Shown here: positions 1 to 9,324 of the stretch, in pieces
How the letters are laid out: each line of letters begins with the position of its first letter
How positions within the stretch are numbered: the stretch's first letter is position 1
Assembly: GCF_003576315.1 (NCBI RefSeq)
Contig: NZ_QWFZ01000003.1
Coordinates: 186,001-250,000 of the forward strand
Source of the DNA: Henriciella mobilis
GTDB taxonomy: Bacteria; Pseudomonadota; Alphaproteobacteria; Caulobacterales; Hyphomonadaceae
DNA: 64,000 nucleotides
Direction: 5' to 3'
Made by a program: the position numbers and the translations under genes
Notes under the pieces: model-generated
Told to the model about the DNA's origin: nothing
What the model saw: only the letters and a program-made list of their open reading frames with translations
Database searches by the model: none

Positions 1-125
1 CTGGTCCGGCGGAAGAGAGCGAGCTGACGCGGTTGCTCGACACGGTCGATCCGGACGGACTGACCCCGCGCGAGGCGCTGGATGTCATCTACCGGCTAAA
101 GCAGGCTCGCACACCGGAACGCTGA
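1..125 (+). CDS. mutS: DNA mismatch repair protein MutS, C-terminal end only
   Basis: Only the last 40 residues lie in the window; reading frame 3 stays open from base 3 to the TGA at 123-125. The tail carries the pattern DGLTPREALDVIYRLK, typical of the extreme C-terminus of MutS, the ATPase that recognises mismatches and small loops after replication. The DNA-binding and ATPase domains are outside the window, so the assignment rests on the C-terminal signature alone. No terminator is obvious in the 200 bases that follow. Confidence 0.8.
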   Translation, partial: GPAEESELTRLLDTVDPDGLTPREALDVIYRLKQARTPER

Positions 126-270
126 TTGCCGCAAGATAGCCCTCGCGGCGGCAAGCTGGAACGATATTTCGCGCCTGTGGATAGGCTGTGGAAATCTCAC
201 TCGCCTGTGAGGGGAAAAATGCGAATTTATTTTCGGTTTCGCGCACCAATTGGGCCGATTCGACTTGTCA

Positions 271-285
271 TTAACAAAATTTTAA
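271..285. promoter_or_regulatory. CtrA-type binding box TTAA-N7-TTAA
   Basis: TTAA at 271-274 and TTAA at 282-285 are separated by exactly seven bases, an exact match to the full CtrA consensus of Caulobacterales and relatives. It lies about 50 bases before the ATG of the small gene at 335, in an AT-rich patch within GC-rich DNA. The site is seen directly; binding by CtrA and the regulated gene are inferred. Confidence 0.55.
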
Positions 286-334
286 GCACAGAATAAGTTT
301 GTCGACGCCAGCCCGTTCACAGCCACATTCGGTA

Positions 335-547
335 ATGGGGGACAACGTGGCCGTGACTAGACTGACCGCTGTTCGCAGCAACGGGCCAGCCTACAGAGTT
401 CACCTCTACAAGGTCCAGGGACGGGACCTGGGCGGCGTCGACAATTTTTATGTACGGGCGGCTAATGGCCAGCCCCATACGAGCTTTGAGCTTCTGTATA
501 CTCGCCTGAAGGGCGAATTACTAGAGAAAACTCGAAGTGTCTACTGA
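335..547 (+). CDS. small hypothetical protein (70 aa)
   Basis: I do not recognise this protein. From the ATG at 335 it encodes 70 residues, soluble in character, with no signal peptide or membrane segment; the middle is rich in Gly and aromatic residues (GRDLGGVDNFYVR) and the C-terminus is charged. An in-frame TTG at 299 would add 12 residues. Neither start has a good ribosome binding site. A CtrA-type box lies just upstream, which supports a real transcription unit. Codon use resembles the neighbours only moderately, so it could be a spurious open frame. Confidence 0.5.
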   Translation: MGDNVAVTRLTAVRSNGPAYRVHLYKVQGRDLGGVDNFYVRAANGQPHTSFELLYTRLKGELLEKTRSVY

Positions 548-612
548 AGCGGATTCGTCATTAGACGTCTATGCTTCAAATTGCTGGGTTTTTGCGGCGG
601 CGTGTTGCGGGG

Positions 613-1500
613 ATGCATAGTTGGAACTGGGATGATCTGCGCTTTGTCGCCGTGCTGGCAGAAACTGGCACAGTCGCGGAAGCCGCCCGGCGTCTGAATG
701 TTAACCGCACAACAGTCCAGCGCCGGATTTCAGCGTTCGAGACACAATTGAGCTACCCGCTCTTTTCAAGGGATGGCTGGGGGCTCAAACCCCTTCCCGA
801 GGCCAATCCGATTCTCGAGGCCGCCCGACAGATCGGCGACGCGCTGGTTCGTATCGAGCGAAAGACGACCGACGTCTCAAGGGATATTGGCGGCGTCCTG
901 TGCCTGACCACCCCGGACGACATCTTCCTGTCCGGGATCAGCGAAATTATCGCCGAGTTCCAGCAGCACTACCCTTCCCTCCAGGTCCAGCTAAGTGTGA
1001 CCACACAGCTCCTCGATCTCGACAGGCGCGAGAGTGAGGTGGCGATCCGGCCGTCGGATGCCCCGCCCGAACATCTGGTCGGCCGGCGGATCTGTGACCT
1101 GACACTCGCCCCTTATGCCGCAGACGCCTATCTCTTGGCCACGCGGACCCGCATGCCGTGCGAACATGCCTGGCTCAGCCTTCAGTCCCTTCACGGCCAG
1201 ACCCCGGCAGAAGTCTGGCTTGCCAGCAATGTCCCGGCCGAACGCATATGCTTTCGCGCCGACAGCTTTGTGGCCACGGCCGAAGCGGCCCGGCGCGGAC
1301 AGGGCGTTGCCATCCTGCCATGCTGCTATGGCGATCGGATCGAAGGGCTCGAACGGGCAGACGGACTGATCGAAGACCGGCTGGCCACGGGGCTGTGGGT
1401 GCTAACCCATCCTGACTTCCGCCAGTCGCCACGCGTGCGCGCCGCCATGGACTTTTTCAGCGAAACGCTACCGGCCTATCGCGAACGCTTCGAGGCCTGA
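613..1500 (+). CDS. LysR family transcriptional regulator
   Basis: A 295-residue LysR-type regulator. The winged helix-turn-helix occupies about residues 5-62 (WDDLRFVAVLAETGTVAEAA, then RLNVNRTTVQRRI), followed by a linker helix and a periplasmic-binding-like effector domain from about residue 88. The start at 613 is preferred over an in-frame ATG at 571 because family members begin directly with the WDDLRF segment. It lies upstream of, and in the same direction as, the SLC13-type permease, with a 120-base gap, so it may control it, but LysR targets are more often divergent. Effector unknown. Confidence 0.85.
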   Translation: MHSWNWDDLRFVAVLAETGTVAEAARRLNVNRTTVQRRISAFETQLSYPLFSRDGWGLKPLPEANPILEAARQIGDALVRIERKTTDVSRDIGGVLCLTTPDDIFLSGISEIIAEFQQHYPSLQVQLSVTTQLLDLDRRESEVAIRPSDAPPEHLVGRRICDLTLAPYAADAYLLATRTRMPCEHAWLSLQSLHGQTPAEVWLASNVPAERICFRADSFVATAEAARRGQGVAILPCCYGDRIEGLERADGLIEDRLATGLWVLTHPDFRQSPRVRAAMDFFSETLPAYRERFEA

Positions 1501-1621
1501 CGGGCCGGCCGGCACAAGCGCTCACCTTCGATAAACGCACATCACGGCTGAGAAAAACTGCGTTGCATTCAGCTGGCAGATACTTTCCTCATCACAGGAT
1601 CCATTTACCTGTCTGTTGCCC

Positions 1622-3433
1622 ATGTTTGACCTTTCCCTGCCAGAACCGGTCCAGATTGCGCTCGTCCTCGCGCTCATCGTGGCCGTCTTCGCCGGATTTG
1701 TCCGTGAACGTATCCCGTCAGACGTCGTCGCCCTGCTTGCCATGGCGGCGCTGCTCATACTTGGCCTGTTAAGCGTAGACGACGCGCTGGATGTTTTCTC
1801 GAATGCCGCGCCGATCACGATCGGTGCCATGTTCGTCCTGTCGGCGGCGCTGGAGCGAACCGGCGTCATCGGTGCGGTCGGCAATTCGGTGGTGCGGCTT
1901 TCGAAAACATGGAGCCCGTTCGCAGCGATCGCAGTCCTCATGCTGGTCGTCATCGTGCTGTCAGCCTTCATGAACAATACGCCGATTGTGGTCATCCTGA
2001 TCCCTGTTGCGATCAGGCTGGCGCAGTCGGTGAACATATCGCCAGCCCGGCTGCTCATTCCCTTGTCCTTCGCCTCGATCTTCGGCGGCATGACAACCCT
2101 GATCGGCACCTCGACCAACCTGCTGGTGGATGGTGTCGTTCAAAATAGCGGCCTGACCCCGTTCGGCATCTTCGAGATTACCGGTGCGGGCCTCTGCCTG
2201 GCGCTCGCCGGCACGGTCTACATGACACTGGTCGGCCGCTGGTTCCTGCCGGATCGCGAAACCCTGGCCACCATGCTGCCCAGCACGAAATCCCGCCGGT
2301 TTGTCGCGCAGGTGCTCGTCCCGGTCGACTCCGTCCTTGTCGGCAAGACGATCAAGGAAACAGGGTTTACGGCGGAGAAGGGCTTCACCGTAATCGACGT
2401 GATGCGCGAGAACCGCTCACGCCGGACCGAATTGTCGACCCTGTCGCTGCAGGGCGGCGACCGTCTGGTGATCCGCTCACCCGTATCCGAAATGCTGTCC
2501 CTGCGCGAAGCTGGCGACGTCGCCATCGGTTCGGGATCGGGAAGCGCCCACGCCTTTGAGCCCGTTCAGACGACCGAAACCCGGGTGATGGAAGGCGTTG
2601 TCGGTCCGCAGTCGCGGCTGGTCGGGCGCCCGATTGTCGGCGCCGGTCTCGTCCGTCTCTACGGTGTCTATGCCATCGCCATCCATCGGCGCGGGGAGAA
2701 TATCGGGCTGGGCGGCAAGAATATCCGCTTCGACATCGGCGATACGGTGCTGGTAGAAGGTCCGCCTGCCGGCCTTCGCCAGATGTTCGATGATGGCATG
2801 CTGTCCAATCTAACGGAGACCGAAGACCGCCCCATCCGGCGCGACAAGGCCCCGATCGCGATCGGAGCTGTCGCTCTCGTGATGATCCTTGCTGCCTTTG
2901 GCGTGATGCCGATTGCCGGGCTCGCTCTGATTGCGGCGGCGGGCGTCATTGCCCTCGGCTGTCTCGACCACCAGGAGGCCTACAAGTCGATCCAGTGGGA
3001 GATCCTGATGCTGATCTTCGGCATGCTCGCCGTGGGCAAGGCGCTTGAGACGACAGGCGCGGCAGCTTTCCTTGTCGATGGCATAGCCGGCCAGATCGGT
3101 CACCTGCCCCCGCTTGTCACGCTGGCGGCGGTCTACCTCATCACCTCGGTGCTGACCGAATTTGTGAGCAACAATGCCACCGCCATCCTGATGACGCCGA
3201 TTGCCATCGGGCTCGCAGCAAGCCTTGGCGTGGATGCAAGGCCCTTCGTCGTCGCGGTCATGTTTGCGGCCAGCGCAAGCTTCGCCACGCCCATCGGCTA
3301 TCAGACGAACACGCTGGTCTACACGGCAGGCGGTTACAAGTTCACCGACTTCGCCCTGGTGGGCCTGCCGCTGAACCTGCTTTTCTTTGCCGTATCGATG
3401 CTGGTCATCCCGGCTTTCTGGCCACTGGCCTGA
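1622..3433 (+). CDS. SLC13 (DASS) family permease with two TrkA-C domains
   Basis: A 603-residue inner-membrane transporter of the divalent anion:sodium symporter type. Two hydrophobic halves (about residues 1-205 and 400-603) flank two cytoplasmic RCK/TrkA-C-like modules at about 215-285 and 310-385 (GGDRLVIRSP and GDTVLVEGPP match the end of that fold). Both halves contain the SNNATA/NNTPIV-type re-entrant motif. Proteins of this layout are usually annotated as sulfate or other anion permeases, but the substrate cannot be read from sequence. The start at 1622 is the second of two close candidates (TTG 1616, ATG 1622); neither has a strong ribosome binding site. Confidence 0.85.
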   Translation: MFDLSLPEPVQIALVLALIVAVFAGFVRERIPSDVVALLAMAALLILGLLSVDDALDVFSNAAPITIGAMFVLSAALERTGVIGAVGNSVVRLSKTWSPFAAIAVLMLVVIVLSAFMNNTPIVVILIPVAIRLAQSVNISPARLLIPLSFASIFGGMTTLIGTSTNLLVDGVVQNSGLTPFGIFEITGAGLCLALAGTVYMTLVGRWFLPDRETLATMLPSTKSRRFVAQVLVPVDSVLVGKTIKETGFTAEKGFTVIDVMRENRSRRTELSTLSLQGGDRLVIRSPVSEMLSLREAGDVAIGSGSGSAHAFEPVQTTETRVMEGVVGPQSRLVGRPIVGAGLVRLYGVYAIAIHRRGENIGLGGKNIRFDIGDTVLVEGPPAGLRQMFDDGMLSNLTETEDRPIRRDKAPIAIGAVALVMILAAFGVMPIAGLALIAAAGVIALGCLDHQEAYKSIQWEILMLIFGMLAVGKALETTGAAAFLVDGIAGQIGHLPPLVTLAAVYLITSVLTEFVSNNATAILMTPIAIGLAASLGVDARPFVVAVMFAASASFATPIGYQTNTLVYTAGGYKFTDFALVGLPLNLLFFAVSMLVIPAFWPLA

Positions 3434-3451
3434 GCGCGCGGCCGGAAAGCC

Positions 3452-4453
3452 CTACTCTGCCGTCGCCGCCTTCCGGGCAATTTCCTTCTTGTGCCAGGAA
3501 TAGGCGGTTTCGATGACGCTGTTGACGTCCGACTGGGTCGGCTTCCAGCCAAGAATGCGCTCGGCTTTTTCGGCGGACGCCACAAGCGCCGGCGGATCGC
3601 CTGCGCGGCGCGGCCCGATGGAGCGCGGGACCGGCTTGCCGGTCACCCGCTCAACCGCCTGGACGATTTCCATGACTGTTGTGCCAGTGCCTGTGCCAAG
3701 GTTGAACGCATCCGACTTGCCGCCCTTGTCGAGATAGTCCAGCGCTTTCAGGTGCGCGTCGGCAAGGTCCATGACATGGATATAGTCGCGGATGCAGGTG
3801 CCATCGCGCGTGTCAAAATCGTCGCCGAAGACGGTCAGCTTGAACGTGTCGTTCAGCACGCCTTCGATGCAGAGCGGGATGAGGTGGGTTTCCGGTTCGT
3901 GACGCTCGCCAACCTCGCCATCGGGCGAAGCGCCGGCAGCGTTGAAGTAGCGCAGTTTCACCGAGCGGATGCCGTGGGCGACTTCATAATCGTCGAGCAC
4001 TTTCTCGACGAAGAGTTTGGACATGCCATACGGATTGATCGGGTTCTGCGGCAGGTCCTCGGTCATCGGCATCTTTTCCGGCACGCCATAGGTCGCGCAG
4101 GTCGACGAGAAAATGATCTTGTCGACGCCAGCCTTGGCCATGGCATCGAGCAGGCGCACCGTGCCCATCGTATTGTTCTCGTAATACATGCCGGGCTTCT
4201 CGACAGACTCGCCGACATAGGCGAGCGCGGCGAAGTGGGCGACGGCGTCGGGTTTGTACTTGGCGAAGGCTGCGTCGAGATCGTCCGCGTTCAGGAGGTC
4301 GCCCTCGAACGCTTCGCCGAATTTCACGAAGTCATGCCAGCCGCGCGAGAAATTGTCGAAGACAACGACGTTCCACCCGGCATCGCGGAAGGCTTTGCAA
4401 CAATGGCTGCCGACATAGCCGGCGCCGCCCGTCACGAGAACTGTTCTGGTCAA
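3452..4453 (-). CDS. galE: UDP-glucose 4-epimerase GalE
   Basis: Interconverts UDP-glucose and UDP-galactose in the cytoplasm with bound NAD. From a TTG start at 4453 it has 333 residues, the usual GalE length: the NAD-binding GGAGYVGS lies at residues 9-16 and the catalytic Tyr-x3-Lys pair at Tyr142/Lys146. TTG is chosen because it has a good AGGGG ribosome binding site and puts the Rossmann strand at the N-terminus; the longer open frame to 4540 adds an unlikely basic extension. It converges with the permease gene. Together with ugd at 12.2 kb it supplies nucleotide sugars for surface polysaccharides. Confidence 0.92.
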   Translation of the reverse strand: MTRTVLVTGGAGYVGSHCCKAFRDAGWNVVVFDNFSRGWHDFVKFGEAFEGDLLNADDLDAAFAKYKPDAVAHFAALAYVGESVEKPGMYYENNTMGTVRLLDAMAKAGVDKIIFSSTCATYGVPEKMPMTEDLPQNPINPYGMSKLFVEKVLDDYEVAHGIRSVKLRYFNAAGASPDGEVGERHEPETHLIPLCIEGVLNDTFKLTVFGDDFDTRDGTCIRDYIHVMDLADAHLKALDYLDKGGKSDAFNLGTGTGTTVMEIVQAVERVTGKPVPRSIGPRRAGDPPALVASAEKAERILGWKPTQSDVNSVIETAYSWHKKEIARKAATAE

Positions 4454-4570
4454 GGCACGTATCCCCTGAGTGAAAGGTTGGACATGGCCGCCAGTCGCGG
4501 CCCTGCTTGCCGCCCTTGCAATAATGATTCCGCGCGCCACCGCCTAGGGAGAGTTTCCCCTGAGAGGCGA

Positions 4571-4605
4571 AAATAAAAAAGAGGCGGCGCACGAAGCGCC
4601 GCCTC
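4571..4605 (-). terminator. rho-independent terminator after the TonB-dependent receptor gene
   Basis: On the minus strand a perfect 10-bp stem (GAGGCGGCGC / GCGCCGCCTC) with a 5-base loop is followed by a run of T residues, 25 bases past the receptor stop codon. Confidence 0.9.
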
Positions 4606-4629
4606 CTCCTGATTGGTAATCCCCTCGGG

Positions 4630-7533
4630 CTAGTTGCCCGATCCGCCGAACGTCTTGGTCACGCTGACCTTGAAGGTCCGGCCGAAGGGGTTGTGGGTGT
4701 ACGGGTCGTAGCTCACATCAAAGAAGGCGAGCGGCGGATCCTCATCGAAGGCATTCACGACCGAAAGGCCGAGATCGAGACCATAATCGGACTGCCATGT
4801 ATAGAACAGGTCCAGGGTCGTCATGCTGTCGATTTCCGAGGGGCCTCCCGTGAAGGCACCGGCCAAGTTCGGCGTACCACGTTCGTCGTCATAGGAGTCT
4901 ACGTGACGAACCACACCGCGGAAATTGTGATTTCCGAGCGCATAGTTGGCAAACAGATTAGCCTTCCATTGCGGCAGAGACCGCGAGAAGTTCGACCGGT
5001 TGAACTGGCCAACCCGGTCACCGCCCGGAATGATGGCGTCCTCGATCGCGAAGTCTGCAACATCATACTCAATGATGTACGTGGCTTCGAAACCCAGGGT
5101 GACATCACTGGCACCCATGTCGAACCGCTGCTCGGCCCGAAGGTCGATACCGGAAGTCTGGATGTCAGGGCCGTTGACCACATTCGTCCGCACACGTGCG
5201 ATCTCGTTAGCTTGCGGGAGACCGTCATTATTGTTGTCGGTGAACGTGATGCGCGACAGGATGCTGGCATCAAGGTCGCCCGCCGCAAGCGCGGCCAGGG
5301 CGGCCGGAACGAGTTCAGCCTGGTCTTCCACGATGATCGGGTCGGTGAAGTCGAAATTGTAGTAATCGACCGACGCCGAGAACCCGCTATCATTCTCGTA
5401 GAGAGCCCCGATATTGAAGCTGAAGGCACTTTCCGGATTGAGATTCGGATTGCCGAACTGGTCGACAGCCTTGAAGGCTGAGGTCGGTGCTACAAATTGC
5501 AGCGTCGTGACCTGACCCGACAGCTGGTTCAGCGTTGGCCCCTTGAAGGAGGTCTGTGCCGATCCGCGAAGGGCGAACTGATCATTCACATCCCACTTCA
5601 CGGCAACCTTCGGGTCGAAAGTTGAACCAACTTCGCCACCATAATCTTCGTAGCGTGTTGCCACCTGAACGTTCACATTGTCGAAGAGCGGGATCTGGAG
5701 TTCGCCGAAGATGGCGTAGATCGTCTGATCTTCATCCGATGCGTTGGTGCCCGCCAGGAAGGAGAAGGGTCCTGTCCCACCCGGTCCTGGACTCTTGGCA
5801 AGGTCTGTAACCTCGTTCGGCTGAACCTCGTAGCCTTCGCGACGGACCTGCACGCCAACGGCGTAGCCAACCGACCCGCCCGCAGCCTGCACATTGCTCT
5901 GCCCGCTAAGACCCGCATCAAAAACGAGCAGGTCCGTTGTGACCACTGTCCCGACTCCATCGGTAAGCCAGTTCGCCAGCTCGACAGAGTTTTCCAGACC
6001 GGGCACATAAGCCGGGTTGGCGTTGCCAGTGATCGCATTGGCCGGGATCGCATTAGAGAAGGGGTTGTAGTATTCGCAACTCCCCTGTCCCGCGACGAGG
6101 CTGCCACTATAGCTGGGGTTGCTGAACGGAGTCGTACCGGTCGCCGGGTCTACCCCGGTCGCTGGATCGGTACACACACCAAAGCCGTTGAGCGCGGCGG
6201 TAAACCCGCGGATATAGGTATCGTTTGTGATCCGCTCGCCTTCGGTCTGATGCCAGGTGAGATCGGCATGCCAATCGACATCATTCTCGAAGGTACCCTT
6301 CAGGCCGCTTGAGAGGCGATAGCTGTCATAGGTCCGGAAACCTTCCTGCGCGCCGCCCGTTGCCGGGAAACCGCCCCAGCCGAAGGAACGGCCAATGTAA
6401 AGGGCCGCGATCGTACCAGCAGGGAAGTCACCCGGATTATCCGCGATATACTGCTGGAAACCTGGATTGGAGGCCAGTACGACCTGCGTTGCCAGTTCCT
6501 GCGGCGGATAGGACGGCGAGGTCTTCCATTGCGGCACATCCGTGTGCGCATAAAGGCCTTCCAGATGGAAATCGATGCCGTTCGCGAAAGTCCGATTGTA
6601 TTCGGAGAAGACCTGATAGCGCTCTTCTTCCTCGACGAGATTGTCGAACTGGGTGAACTGGAAGTAGCAGCGGTCGAGGACGTACGGGTTTACGAAACCG
6701 CCGACATCATCACATCCAGCTTCCGTATCGACAGAACCGATAGGACCGACGCCAGTAGGCGTGATTCCGAGCGCTACGTACCGGCCCGGATTGGAGAGCG
6801 ATGACCAACCCCCAACAGGGTTTTCCTCCCAAGGCCGCACCGCCCAGTCTTTCTCGATCAGGCCGACCTCGCTGCGGAACTGGTAACCGGCGCTGGTCAC
6901 CCAGTTCCAATTGTCACCCTGCAGTCCATAGGCCGCAGATACGTCATACTCTCCATCTGTGCCCTCGAATGTCTCGTACTGTGCCGAAATTTCGAACCCA
7001 TCGAGATCATCGCGCGTGATGAAGTTCACAACGCCGGCAATCGCATCAGACCCGTAAACAGCCGCGGCACCGTCCTTCAGGACCTCGATGCGCCCGACGG
7101 CCGCCGATGGCAGGATGTTCGTATCGACGAACAGCTGAGCCTGTTCACCAATGGCATAAGGCGCGAAAACCTGGCGTTTTCCGTTCAGCAGGACCAGTGT
7201 CCGGCCTGGGCCAAGCCCCCGCAAGTTAATGTTTGACGTGCCTTCCAGACCGTTCGACGAAAATTGGTTTGTCTGACCATCGACACCCGACGAGACACCG
7301 AGGTTGCGGATCAGTTCCGTGATCGACGGATCACCCTCAAGCTTCAGGTCGCCGGCCGTCAGGACATCGACGGGCAGTGCAGCGTCTTCCGGCGTGCCGG
7401 CAATGGCCGAGCCGGTCACCGTAACCTTCTGCTGGCGCAGTACCTCGTCATCATTGTCTTGGGCGTGAGCAGCGCCCGCAAGGCCAAGAGCTACGGTTGA
7501 CGCGCCGAAGGCGAGTCTCATGACTAACTTCAT
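4630..7533 (-). CDS. TonB-dependent outer-membrane receptor
   Basis: A 967-residue TonB-dependent receptor. It has a signal peptide (about residues 1-24, ending AGAAHAQ), a TonB-box-like stretch (KVTVTGSAI, about 36-44), a plug domain (about 45-165, containing SNINLRGLGPGRTLVLLNGKR and GRIEVLKDGAAAVYGSDAIAG patterns) and a long beta-barrel. The plug resembles the large oligosaccharide/peptide-type receptors common in Caulobacterales rather than small siderophore receptors. The substrate is unknown; no TonB/ExbBD genes or dedicated inner-membrane importer lie next to it. The last residues are not the usual aromatic end, but the barrel looks complete. Confidence 0.93.
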   Translation of the reverse strand: MKLVMRLAFGASTVALGLAGAAHAQDNDDEVLRQQKVTVTGSAIAGTPEDAALPVDVLTAGDLKLEGDPSITELIRNLGVSSGVDGQTNQFSSNGLEGTSNINLRGLGPGRTLVLLNGKRQVFAPYAIGEQAQLFVDTNILPSAAVGRIEVLKDGAAAVYGSDAIAGVVNFITRDDLDGFEISAQYETFEGTDGEYDVSAAYGLQGDNWNWVTSAGYQFRSEVGLIEKDWAVRPWEENPVGGWSSLSNPGRYVALGITPTGVGPIGSVDTEAGCDDVGGFVNPYVLDRCYFQFTQFDNLVEEEERYQVFSEYNRTFANGIDFHLEGLYAHTDVPQWKTSPSYPPQELATQVVLASNPGFQQYIADNPGDFPAGTIAALYIGRSFGWGGFPATGGAQEGFRTYDSYRLSSGLKGTFENDVDWHADLTWHQTEGERITNDTYIRGFTAALNGFGVCTDPATGVDPATGTTPFSNPSYSGSLVAGQGSCEYYNPFSNAIPANAITGNANPAYVPGLENSVELANWLTDGVGTVVTTDLLVFDAGLSGQSNVQAAGGSVGYAVGVQVRREGYEVQPNEVTDLAKSPGPGGTGPFSFLAGTNASDEDQTIYAIFGELQIPLFDNVNVQVATRYEDYGGEVGSTFDPKVAVKWDVNDQFALRGSAQTSFKGPTLNQLSGQVTTLQFVAPTSAFKAVDQFGNPNLNPESAFSFNIGALYENDSGFSASVDYYNFDFTDPIIVEDQAELVPAALAALAAGDLDASILSRITFTDNNNDGLPQANEIARVRTNVVNGPDIQTSGIDLRAEQRFDMGASDVTLGFEATYIIEYDVADFAIEDAIIPGGDRVGQFNRSNFSRSLPQWKANLFANYALGNHNFRGVVRHVDSYDDERGTPNLAGAFTGGPSEIDSMTTLDLFYTWQSDYGLDLGLSVVNAFDEDPPLAFFDVSYDPYTHNPFGRTFKVSVTKTFGGSGN

Positions 7534-7696
7534 TGTTTTCCTCCCGATAAGGTCTTGTGGTCAGCATTGTTTTATCCACCGACTCCGACATCAGGCTGGC
7601 TCAGTTCAGACAGGAATCAAACTGTTTTCTTTGCTGCGGCGCATCAAAATCCTTCACTAGTGACATATCCATTTTCCGGGACTGCTTTCCCTTACG

Positions 7697-7715
7697 TCCC
7701 TTTCAGTGAAAGGGA
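7697..7715. promoter_or_regulatory. 19-bp perfect palindrome, candidate operator
   Basis: The sequence TCCCTTTCAGTGAAAGGGA is a perfect inverted repeat of nine-base arms around a central G. It lies in the 268-base divergent space between the TonB receptor start (7533) and selO (7802), about 87 bases upstream of selO. There is no T-run, so an operator is more likely than a terminator. The cognate regulator is unknown. Confidence 0.5.
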
Positions 7716-7801
7716 GCCTGCTACCTCAAGGCATGGAATTGGAATACCCTCGCGCAAGGCATTGCAGATTGCGGCAAGTCCTGCCAACACATGAGGCTGT
7801 G

Positions 7802-9223
7802 ATGACAAAACCTGCCCCTATTCTCGAAATCGCCGACGCCTTCGCAGATGCAGCAACGCCGGCAAATTTTCCCCGCGCCGTGTTGCGATTTCGCAACAAT
7901 CGATGGGCCCGCCATGTCGGTCTGGGCAGCCTGACCGACACGGAATGGGCCGAACACTTCGCTCGTTTCCGGCCACTTCCAGGCAATCTCGACCAGCCCC
8001 TGGCGCTCAGATATCACGGTCACCAGTTTGGCGTTTACAATCCGGAGCTTGGCGACGGGCGCGGCTTCCTGTTCGCCCAGCTCAAGGATGACCGCGGCCG
8101 CTGGCTCGACCTTGGCACCAAGGGCTCCGGCCAGACACGCTGGTCCCGCCAGGGCGATGGCCGGCTGACGCTGAAAGGCGGCGTGCGCGAAGTCCTCGCG
8201 GCGCAGTACCTGGAAGCCCATGGTGTGAAAACGTCAAAACCGTTCAGCCTTATCGAGACGGGCGAACAGCTAGCCCGCAATGACGAGCCTTCGCCAACAC
8301 GATCGGCTGTGCTCGTCCGCCTCAGCCACAGCCATATCCGTTTTGGCACCTTCCAGCGCGTTGCCTATCATGAAGATCGCGAAAGCCTCGCGCGCCTGAT
8401 CCGCCATTGCGCGCAGGTCTACTACCCCGATGTCGCCGATGAAGACCTCACCGTCATGGCGCCTGCCCTGCTTGAAAAGATCACGCGCGAGACCGCCCGC
8501 ATGATCGCCGGCTGGATGACTACGGGCTTCGTCCACGGCGTCATGAACACCGACAATTTCAACATCACCGGCGAGAGCTTCGACTACGGCCCCTGGCGCT
8601 TCCTGCCCTATTCGGACCCGAATTTCACGGCCGCCTATTTTGACCAGCAGGGCCTTTACCGCTTTGGCCGCCAGCCCACGCAGGGTCTCTGGGCGCTGCA
8701 GCAGCTTGCCGCTACGCTCACCCTTGTCGCTGATGCCGAACCGCTCACCGATGCGCTGAAGACGTTTGAGGGGGCCTATCAGCGCGCCTTTGCCCGGCAC
8801 ACACTCGCCCTTTTTGGCCTGAAAGACGGCGCAAGCCTTCAGGAGGACCTGATCTTCCTTCAAGCCCTTTATGGCTGGATGACGGAAACCGCTGCGAGCT
8901 GGCCGCAGGTCTTCTTCGACTGGTTCGGCGGCAGGCTGTCAGAGGAGCGCGCCACGAGCAGCCCGCTCGCCTCGCGATACAGGGAAGAGAAATTCGCCGC
9001 TGTTCGCGACGGGCTTTATGCACGCGAGGCCGAACGGCCTGAACGGCTCGGCCATCCTTACTTTACCCGCGAAAAGCCTGTCTCACTCGTCTATGATGAG
9101 GTTGAAGCATTGTGGGCGCAGATTGCGGAGCATGACGACTGGTCGGCTTTCGAGGCAAAACTCGACGATATCGAAGCCGCCCGTCAGGCCCTTGACCTCG
9201 GCGACTCGGCTGTCGTTACGTAA
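7802..9223 (+). CDS. selO: protein adenylyltransferase SelO (YdiU/UPF0061 family)
   Basis: A pseudokinase-fold enzyme that transfers AMP from ATP to Ser/Thr/Tyr of target proteins and is linked to redox stress responses. The 473 residues show the family hallmarks: LALRYHGHQFG at about 67-77, GTKGSGQTRWSR at about 105-116, the catalytic HGVMNTDN at 245-252 and DYGP at 261-264. The ATG at 7802 places the protein start at the family-typical position; an upstream in-frame ATG at 7706 falls inside the palindrome and is unlikely. The C-terminal selenocysteine of some eukaryotic homologues is absent, as in other bacteria. Confidence 0.93.
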   Translation: MTKPAPILEIADAFADAATPANFPRAVLRFRNNRWARHVGLGSLTDTEWAEHFARFRPLPGNLDQPLALRYHGHQFGVYNPELGDGRGFLFAQLKDDRGRWLDLGTKGSGQTRWSRQGDGRLTLKGGVREVLAAQYLEAHGVKTSKPFSLIETGEQLARNDEPSPTRSAVLVRLSHSHIRFGTFQRVAYHEDRESLARLIRHCAQVYYPDVADEDLTVMAPALLEKITRETARMIAGWMTTGFVHGVMNTDNFNITGESFDYGPWRFLPYSDPNFTAAYFDQQGLYRFGRQPTQGLWALQQLAATLTLVADAEPLTDALKTFEGAYQRAFARHTLALFGLKDGASLQEDLIFLQALYGWMTETAASWPQVFFDWFGGRLSEERATSSPLASRYREEKFAAVRDGLYAREAERPERLGHPYFTREKPVSLVYDEVEALWAQIAEHDDWSAFEAKLDDIEAARQALDLGDSAVVT

Positions 9224-9324
9224 ACTGCCGCTGCGACATTCTTTTCGCTGCGCTGCAGCAAAATTTGTGTCAAACAGCCGCCATCGATTTAAATGAGTGC
9301 GCAAGAAGACGCCCGGAGGGAAAA

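Noticed and set aside
3491-4576. 361-codon plus-strand frame opposite galE
   Set aside because: It is the antisense shadow of a clear galE; high-GC codon bias creates long antisense frames here and the translation has no family features.
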